From: Sphaerochaeta sp.
Lineage (GTDB): Bacteria > Spirochaetota > Spirochaetia > Sphaerochaetales > Sphaerochaetaceae
Reading direction: 5' to 3'
Length of the DNA stretch: 11,182 nucleotides
Assembly (NCBI GenBank): GCA_003456855.1
Contig: DMOO01000109.1
Span: 1 to 11,182 of the forward strand
Shown here: positions 6,706-11,182 of the stretch, in pieces
Layout: each line of letters opens with the position of its first letter
Numbering within the stretch: the first letter of the stretch is position 1
Program-made: the position numbers and the translations under genes
Notes under the pieces: generated by a model
Told to the model about the DNA's origin: nothing
What the model saw: only the letters and a program-made list of their open reading frames with translations
The model's database searches: none

Positions 6706-6732
6706 TCTATTGCCTTTTGGCCTCTTTTCCAA
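6704..6732 (-). promoter_or_regulatory. Possible promoter of uvrC
   Basis: On the minus strand, -35 TTGGAA (6732-6727, 4 of 6), 17-base spacer, -10 TAGAAT (6709-6704, 5 of 6). The predicted start is near 6697, upstream of ATG 6657. This argues against translation from the TTG at 6732, which lies within the -35 element. Confidence 0.5.
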
Positions 6733-6742
6733 GGCATGAATT

Positions 6743-7981
6743 GTGCAGTATCATTTGGCCATGACAGATATAGAGGAATTCATCCAGTCCATCCCGTACC
6801 TCACCTTCCAGCAGAGAAGGATGCTCAAGGAGCAGGCTCAGGACCTTGTGCTCTGGGGATTGGACGGAGAGGATTCATGCATCCAGACGCTTTGGCCAGA
6901 GGACTACAACAGGGCATCAAAGAACGATGTGATAAAGTTGTATACCAAAGTGATGGCCCATATAAACAACATAAGAAAAAATCCTATAGATTACGATACT
7001 TTCAAGCCATCGTACGATTTCAAGGGTAAGGGCAGCAACATTGTCAAAGACTTCCTCTCCCCTGACAGGATAATGGGAAGATGCCCATGTCCAAGGGACG
7101 GGGAGCAGACAAGATGCTGCAACCTCCAGACACTGGATGCGGTCCAGCAGTGCGCCTTCGCATGTGCCTACTGCTCAATTCAGAGTTTCTATTCAAGCAA
7201 CGAGATCAGGGTTCTCTCAGACCTCAGGCAGCATCTGGAGAACATGGTTCTGGAGGAAGGCACCTGGCATATAGGAACAGGCCAGAGTTCAGACTCGCTT
7301 CTTCTAGGTGATGACTACGGGACCCTCACTGCCCTCTCCGCATTTGCGAAGCAGCATCCAGAGGTTGTCATTGAGCTCAAGACAAAGTGCGCCAGAACAG
7401 ACTGGCTTTCCCTGGATATACCAGGAAACATAGTCTCAACCTGGTCACTTAATGCGGAAACCCCTGCCCTGAAGGAGGAGCATCTCGCTGCAAGCCCGAA
7501 GGCAAGGATCGAGGCTGCCGCCAAGTGTGCACAAGCAGGTCATCTCGTGGGCTTCCACATCCATCCAATGTTCTTCTTCAAGGGTTGGGAGAAGGAGTAT
7601 TCAGATCTTGTGAAGCAGGTCGTTGACAGTGTTGCCCCTGATGACGTCGTCATGATCGGAATAGGTACACTGACCTTTACAAAGCAGAATCTGAGAACCT
7701 TGAGACAGTCTGAGAGACCTACCAGGGTCACTCAGATGCCGCTTGCCCCTATAGCAGGGAAGTTCTCCTATGACCTTGAAACCAAACGGAAGATGTTCTC
7801 GCACGTCTACGCCTCATTCCCTCAGGATTGGAAGGACAAGGTTTTCTTCTATCTGTGCATGGAGGATCCTTCACTTTGGGAGCCATGCCTTGGAAGGTCA
7901 TACTCATGCAACGCCGACTTTGAGGCGGACATGAAGAGGCATTACTTCAGTAAGATTGATTCAGAGAAGACCCATTCGTGA
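6743..7981 (+). CDS. SPL-family (spore photoproduct lyase-like) radical SAM protein
   Basis: Radical SAM enzymes cleave S-adenosylmethionine at a [4Fe-4S] cluster to make a 5'-deoxyadenosyl radical. The cluster motif is C-X3-C-X2-C at Cys137, Cys141 and Cys144 (QQCAFACAYCSIQ). The order of later segments matches spore photoproduct lyase relatives: WHIGTGQSSDSLLLGDD, IELKTKC, VSTWSLNAET, the helix with ARIEAAAKCAQAGHLVGFHIHPM and GWEKEYSDLV. Four more cysteines (114, 116, 125, 126) precede the cluster. True lyases have a hydrogen-donor Cys in an ACTSD segment; here the equivalent reads GQSSD, and the second Tyr of the CxYCY motif is Ser145. A spore-DNA repair function is therefore not supported and the substrate is unknown. 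GTG 6743 has AAGG eight bases upstream; ATG 6761 (six residues shorter) is the alternative. It diverges from uvrC, and its last 21 bases overlap rsmE. Confidence 0.82.
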   Translation: MQYHLAMTDIEEFIQSIPYLTFQQRRMLKEQAQDLVLWGLDGEDSCIQTLWPEDYNRASKNDVIKLYTKVMAHINNIRKNPIDYDTFKPSYDFKGKGSNIVKDFLSPDRIMGRCPCPRDGEQTRCCNLQTLDAVQQCAFACAYCSIQSFYSSNEIRVLSDLRQHLENMVLEEGTWHIGTGQSSDSLLLGDDYGTLTALSAFAKQHPEVVIELKTKCARTDWLSLDIPGNIVSTWSLNAETPALKEEHLAASPKARIEAAAKCAQAGHLVGFHIHPMFFFKGWEKEYSDLVKQVVDSVAPDDVVMIGIGTLTFTKQNLRTLRQSERPTRVTQMPLAPIAGKFSYDLETKRKMFSHVYASFPQDWKDKVFFYLCMEDPSLWEPCLGRSYSCNADFEADMKRHYFSKIDSEKTHS

Positions 7982-8683
7982 AAGAAGAACAGACACACCC
8001 GCACTGCAGGCTGTCTCCGTTCTCAGAACCCTTGAGCCAAGAAGCATCGGTCTGTAGCCGTTTCGACTGAAGAGGGCTCTCTCCCTGTCTGTCCAGCCGC
8101 GCTCCGGACCGATGGCAAGCACGGTCTCCTTACCCACACTTGCAGTGCTCAGTGGAACGGCTCCAACCACGTTGTCAAGCATGATGGTATCAACGTTCTC
8201 TGAACAGACCTCTTTTACCATTTTGACAGCTCCATCTGCAGTGTTAGCAAATAAAACATCAGGCATACCTGCATGAGAGGACTGCATTGCCCCATCAAGT
8301 AAGTACAATTTATACTCACCGGTCTTGTAGAGGTTGCTTGAGAGATAGGACTTCTCTCCGGTATCAGAACCACAGAGGATTATCCTTCCCACACCAAGGC
8401 TGACAGCCTCTCTAAGGATCCTTTTCATGCATATTGGCCGAACCTGTGCACATAGAAGAGTGACAGGATAAAGCGATGGTACGAGCTTAGGTTCGTAGGA
8501 GATCTCAACGCCCTGCTCTGATATTGCCATGACCGTTGCATCCCCCTCGCTCTTGTTGATTATGCCCATCTTGAAGCAATCACCAACAGAGAGCTTCAGC
8601 ACTCTCGTGATGTGCTTTGCCCTGTCATCGGAGGCAGGGATGAGTCCGTTATATGGCATTTCATCGAAAAGGATTATGTTCAT
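7961..8683 (-). CDS. rsmE: 16S rRNA (uracil(1498)-N3)-methyltransferase RsmE
   Basis: RsmE methylates N3 of U1498 in 16S rRNA using S-adenosylmethionine. From ATG 8683 the protein has 240 residues (family about 240-250). It has the N-terminal PUA-like domain with RAKHITRVLKLSVGD, then the SPOUT trefoil-knot domain with KRILREAVSLGVGRII, DGAMQSSHAGMPDV, MLDNVV and the two AdoMet-site loops IGPERGWTDRE and LGSRVLRTETA near the C-terminus. An in-frame ATG at 8695 adds four residues; neither start has a clear Shine-Dalgarno. A perfect TATAAT lies at 8745-8740 on this strand but without a convincing -35. The gene is divergent from the solute-binding protein gene and converges on the SPL-family gene, overlapping it by 21 bases with no terminator visible. 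Confidence 0.94.
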   Translation of the reverse strand: MNIILFDEMPYNGLIPASDDRAKHITRVLKLSVGDCFKMGIINKSEGDATVMAISEQGVEISYEPKLVPSLYPVTLLCAQVRPICMKRILREAVSLGVGRIILCGSDTGEKSYLSSNLYKTGEYKLYLLDGAMQSSHAGMPDVLFANTADGAVKMVKEVCSENVDTIMLDNVVGAVPLSTASVGKETVLAIGPERGWTDRERALFSRNGYRPMLLGSRVLRTETACSAGVSVLLSRMGLL

Positions 8684-8720
8684 GGCAAGAATCATAGCAC
8701 AAAGCCCAAATGCTTCACAG

Positions 8721-8749
8721 TTGAAATAAGGCTTATTTTATTATAAAAT
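8721..8749 (+). promoter_or_regulatory. Promoter of the solute-binding protein gene
   Basis: -35 TTGAAA (8721-8726, 5 of 6), 17-base spacer, -10 TAAAAT (8744-8749, 5 of 6) in an AT-rich divergent region. The predicted start, about 8756, leaves a leader of only about ten bases before ATG 8766, and no Shine-Dalgarno is present in it. Confidence 0.5.
8724..8738. repeat. Perfect inverted repeat AAATAAG-G-CTTATTT in the rsmE/solute-binding protein promoter region
   Basis: Seven-base arms around a single central base. The repeat overlaps the end of the -35 element and most of the spacer of the rightward promoter and lies just upstream of rsmE. It has the shape of a repressor operator. It has no T-tract in the right place to be a terminator of either gene. 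The regulator is unknown. Confidence 0.5.
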
Positions 8750-8765
8750 TTCTGTGCTCTAACCT

Positions 8766-10208
8766 ATGAAGAAGAAACTGTTGTCCGTAACATTCGTCAT
8801 GTTCATCATGGCGTCAATGCTCCTCCCTCTATTTGCACAGTCACAGGGAGAAACCCTCAAGGTGCTCATTGATCCAGGTGAGGATGATATAATCCTCAAT
8901 CCATATACAGCATCAGACAGCAACAGCATCGTCATAATGCTCAACCTCTATGAGGGGCTGTTTGAATATGACCACACAACCAGCGAGGCAAAACCCGCAC
9001 TCGTAGAGAAGTACAGCACCTCGGAAGACGGCCTCACATGGACCTTCTACCTCAGGTCAGCAAAGTTCTCCGATGGAGCAGAGATAACCTCAAAGACCTT
9101 TGCGGATTCCTGGAACTACATGATAGGCGGACCTCTGGCAAGTAACCTGGACTTCGTTGGAAGAACAGATACAGGCAAGCTGGACATACAGACCCCTGAG
9201 AAGAACGTTCTTGTAGTGAATCTAAAGTACCCTGTACCCTATCTTCCCAGCCTTCTCTGCCAGCCTTGCCTTGCTGCGATCAAGGATACAACGTCCTACA
9301 GTGGAGCCTATACCCTGCAGAGCCAGTCAGACGAACTGATAAAGCTCAGAAGGAACCCGTACTACTGGGATGCGGTCAAGACCGACTTCGTGGACATCCT
9401 CATAGGAGAGGACAACTACAAGCAAGAATTCCTGAACGGCAACATCCAGTGGTCAATGGCTGCCCTCTCGGATGCATCCGACTACATGGTACTCTCAAGG
9501 CTCTACGCAACAACGTTCTTCTACTTCAGTGCAAAGGAAGGCGCCTATGCCGATGAGAACATCAGAAAGGCCTTGATCGATGTAATCCCTTGGGACATCA
9601 TCAGAAGCGTTCAGGGAAGCCTTCTCGAATCAAGCTCAATAGTTCCGGAAAGTGGTCTTCAAGCCAATATCAGTGATGATATTCTTTGGCTTCTTGCCGC
9701 AGGAGGCTATCCTTATGGAGAGAAAGCCCTTCCTGTCATAAACATGGCAATCACCCGTGGAGCCCAGAATGCACAAGTTGCAGAGCTCATTGCAGAGCTT
9801 TGGTCAAAGACCTTGGGCATAACAGTAATCCTCAACACTGTGCCTCTTACAGTCTTTGCATCAACACCGGAGCTGAACCCCTACGACTTCTGCACCATTA
9901 CCTGGATTGGAGACTACTTCGACCCGATGGCCTTCCTCCAGCTCTTCGCTTCAGACAGCTCCTTCAACCTGGCTAACTTCTCAAATGAGGAATATGATGC
10001 CTTGCTTGATGCCGCAACCAATGCAGCTGATGAGGTGACAAGAAAGGACCTTCTGCTTCAGGCAGAGCAGGTTCTCCTTGATTCAGGTGTTGTAATCCCG
10101 ATGTCCACAGCCTTCGCTACGAACTTCGTGCGTAACGACCTGATCTCCGGTTGGGAGACCAATCCTCTGGACATCCATCCATTCAAAGAGATTTCTTTCA
10201 ATAACTGA
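8766..10208 (+). CDS. Periplasmic peptide-type ABC transporter solute-binding protein (family 5, OppA/DppA-like)
   Basis: A 480-residue secreted binding protein of the SBP_bac_5 family, which captures oligopeptides (sometimes nickel or sugars) in the periplasm for an ABC permease. The N-terminus is a classical Sec signal peptide: KKK, a hydrophobic core to about residue 22, and a likely cleavage after PLFA (24). There is no lipobox Cys, so it is a soluble periplasmic protein and not a lipoprotein. Family landmarks: LNPYTASDSNS and NLYEGLFEYD near 44-69, the signature PALVEKYSTSEDGLTWTFYLR with KFSDGAEITSKTFADSW at 77-116, LRRNPYYWD in the middle, and a C-terminal lobe with NEEYDALLDAATN. No permease or ATPase gene lies beside it, so it must work with components encoded elsewhere. 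No Shine-Dalgarno precedes the ATG, but the signal peptide fixes the start well. The ligand cannot be told from sequence. Confidence 0.92.
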   Translation: MKKKLLSVTFVMFIMASMLLPLFAQSQGETLKVLIDPGEDDIILNPYTASDSNSIVIMLNLYEGLFEYDHTTSEAKPALVEKYSTSEDGLTWTFYLRSAKFSDGAEITSKTFADSWNYMIGGPLASNLDFVGRTDTGKLDIQTPEKNVLVVNLKYPVPYLPSLLCQPCLAAIKDTTSYSGAYTLQSQSDELIKLRRNPYYWDAVKTDFVDILIGEDNYKQEFLNGNIQWSMAALSDASDYMVLSRLYATTFFYFSAKEGAYADENIRKALIDVIPWDIIRSVQGSLLESSSIVPESGLQANISDDILWLLAAGGYPYGEKALPVINMAITRGAQNAQVAELIAELWSKTLGITVILNTVPLTVFASTPELNPYDFCTITWIGDYFDPMAFLQLFASDSSFNLANFSNEEYDALLDAATNAADEVTRKDLLLQAEQVLLDSGVVIPMSTAFATNFVRNDLISGWETNPLDIHPFKEISFNN

Positions 10209-10211
10209 TTT

Positions 10212-10688
10212 TCACTTCTCCAGAAGGCAGATGCTCTGGCAGACGACAGCATCTGATGTCCCCAGCTCTCCAAGCATGTGCTCAGCGGTCTTTGCCTTAA
10301 CATCAAAACAGTCTTTAGGAACATCAAGGATACATGCCATCTTCTCTCTGATACTTGCCTTGTAAGGTCCAAGCTTTGGGCTCTGGAGAATGACGGTACT
10401 GTCTACGTTGACGATCCTGTAGCCCTTTTCATGAACGAGGGCAACCACCTTCTCCAGAAGGAGCACTGAGTCTATGCCCTTGTATCTTGGATCGCTGTCA
10501 GGGAATAGGGTTCCTATGTCGTCAAGGCCACAGGCGCCAAGCAGGGAATCTATGATTGCATGGATCAAGGCGTCTCCATCAGAGTGGCCGACACAACCCT
10601 TAGGACTGTCGATCTTGATTCCTCCAAGGACAAGGTCCCTGCCCTCCGCCAACTTATGGATATCCCAACCTGTTCCAACTCTGTTCAT
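10212..10688 (-). CDS. ispF: 2-C-methyl-D-erythritol 2,4-cyclodiphosphate synthase
   Basis: IspF cyclises CDP-methylerythritol 2-phosphate to MEcPP, releasing CMP, in the MEP pathway to isoprenoids. The 158 residues match the family length. Metal ligands are visible as Asp9 and His11 (TGWDIH) and His43 (ALIHAI); the active-site blocks GHSDGDALIHAIIDSLLGA and LFPDSDPRYKGIDS are complete. The late motif is unusual: after KAKTAEHMLG the common G-R-G-E-G stretch is replaced by LGTSDA. ATG 10688 overlaps the ispD stop by one base (TGATG) and AAGGAG (10702-10697) is eight bases upstream, so translation should be coupled to ispD. The 3' end faces the solute-binding protein gene with three bases between stops. 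Confidence 0.96.
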   Translation of the reverse strand: MNRVGTGWDIHKLAEGRDLVLGGIKIDSPKGCVGHSDGDALIHAIIDSLLGACGLDDIGTLFPDSDPRYKGIDSVLLLEKVVALVHEKGYRIVNVDSTVILQSPKLGPYKASIREKMACILDVPKDCFDVKAKTAEHMLGELGTSDAVVCQSICLLEK

Positions 10689-11182
10689 CAGCTGTTCTCC
10701 TTGAGGTCGCTTGCAAATGTTATCTTCCTGTTATTCGGATCTCCCTGGACAAAGCCAACGGAGCCTCCCCAATCCATGAAGATCTCCGTGTCATCGGTAT
10801 AGGCCTTGCCTGGTATTGCCTCGCAATGGGCAAGATATATATCCGGGAACCTGAACGTCTGGGGAGTCTGGACAGTGCATACCCCTTCGCGGCTGAGTCG
10901 TCCGCAGAGCAGTCCATCCTCGCCAACTTTTACAAGGGTATCGGTCACTCTGATGCATGGACAGGCTCCACCCACAGCCTCAGCCATATCAAGGCACGAT
11001 TTGACAAGTTTGTTCTCGGAAATAAAAGGTCTCGCACCATCATGAATGCTCACATAAGCGATATCCAATTCTTTTTTCCTGTCATAAAGCGCTTTAAGGC
11101 CATTGAACACTGAAGCCTGTCTGGTTTCACCACCTTCAACAAACAGAGTGACGACGCCTGAAAGATCAAGCCTGGAGATTAT
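10688..11182 (-). CDS. ispD: 2-C-methyl-D-erythritol 4-phosphate cytidylyltransferase (5' end cut by window edge)
   Basis: IspD joins CTP and methylerythritol 4-phosphate to give CDP-methylerythritol, two steps before IspF. The frame is open to the right edge, giving 164 visible residues; the first 60 or so, with the nucleotide-binding glycine loop, lie outside. Visible family motifs: FVEGGETRQASVFNGL, SIHDGARPF, VTDTLVKV, the Arg in GRLSREG followed by VQTPQTFRF, TDDTEIF, and NNRKIT containing the conserved Lys. The GTG at 11110 is internal, since GGETRQAS precedes it. ispD and ispF are separate cistrons joined by a TGATG overlap, not the fused ispDF seen in some bacteria. Confidence 0.95.
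   Translation of the reverse strand: MISRLDLSGVVTLFVEGGETRQASVFNGLKALYDRKKELDIAYVSIHDGARPFISENKLVKSCLDMAEAVGGACPCIRVTDTLVKVGEDGLLCGRLSREGVCTVQTPQTFRFPDIYLAHCEAIPGKAYTDDTEIFMDWGGSVGFVQGDPNNRKITFASDLKENS

Noticed and set aside
6658..6732. uvrC starting at TTG 6732 (633 residues)
   Set aside because: The best predicted promoter has its -35 on that codon, the added 25 residues match no UvrC feature I know, and ATG 6657 gives the normal family length.
6734..6753. Possible LexA-type box near the SPL-like start (GTATCA half)
   Set aside because: The opposite arm (GCATGA) does not match TGATAA at the required spacing.
6349..7029. A 226-codon plus-strand open frame spanning the uvrC start and the start of the SPL-like gene
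   Set aside because: It overlaps both real genes in other frames, has no family motifs, and would run through the divergent promoters.

Overview
The window carries an ordinary bacterial chromosome segment of medium GC content. There is no phage, transposon, CRISPR array, rRNA or tRNA in it. Arginine is encoded mostly by AGA/AGG, the standard genetic code fits every gene, and most starts have a good Shine-Dalgarno sequence. A secreted solute-binding protein, a sigma-54 factor and a lone MEP-pathway ispD-ispF pair suggest a diderm bacterium. The UvrC, M18 peptidase and SPL-like proteins remind me of spirochaetes, perhaps near Sphaerochaetaceae or Treponemataceae. That is an impression from protein style, not a database result.

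Layout. Positions 1-1157 (+): 3' part of rpoN (sigma-54), cut by the left edge. Positions 1233-1529 (+): hpf, a short ribosome hibernation factor with its own sigma-70-type promoter and a strong intrinsic terminator. Positions 1625-2986 (-): an M18 metallo-aminopeptidase gene split by one in-frame TGA. Positions 3059-4105 (-): holA, clamp-loader delta subunit. Positions 4108-4737 (-): lexA, with a candidate operator over its promoter. Positions 4831-6657 (-): uvrC. Positions 6743-7981 (+): an SPL-family radical SAM protein divergent from uvrC. Positions 7961-8683 (-): rsmE, whose 3' end overlaps that gene. Positions 8766-10208 (+): a family 5 peptide-type solute-binding protein. Positions 10212-10688 (-) ispF and 10688-11182 (-) ispD, with ispD cut by the right edge.

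How the genes fit together. The centre is a DNA-maintenance block: uvrC (excision repair), lexA (SOS repressor) and holA (replicative clamp loader) run in one direction, and a photoproduct-lyase-like radical SAM gene diverges from uvrC through overlapping promoter elements. lexA and holA are almost certainly one transcript, so LexA may also control a replication gene. The flanks hold translation (hpf, rsmE), isoprenoid precursor synthesis (ispD-ispF), peptide uptake and peptide turnover genes.

The best leads are: the SPL-like protein, which lacks residues of the known spore photoproduct lyase hydrogen-transfer chain; a UvrC with Asn at the usual catalytic His position; a non-canonical palindrome TGATAA-N8-TTATCA on the lexA promoter; and the nonsense codon in the aminopeptidase gene, which is followed by a well-placed internal ribosome binding site and ATG. 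No stretch over 300 bases lacks a gene.
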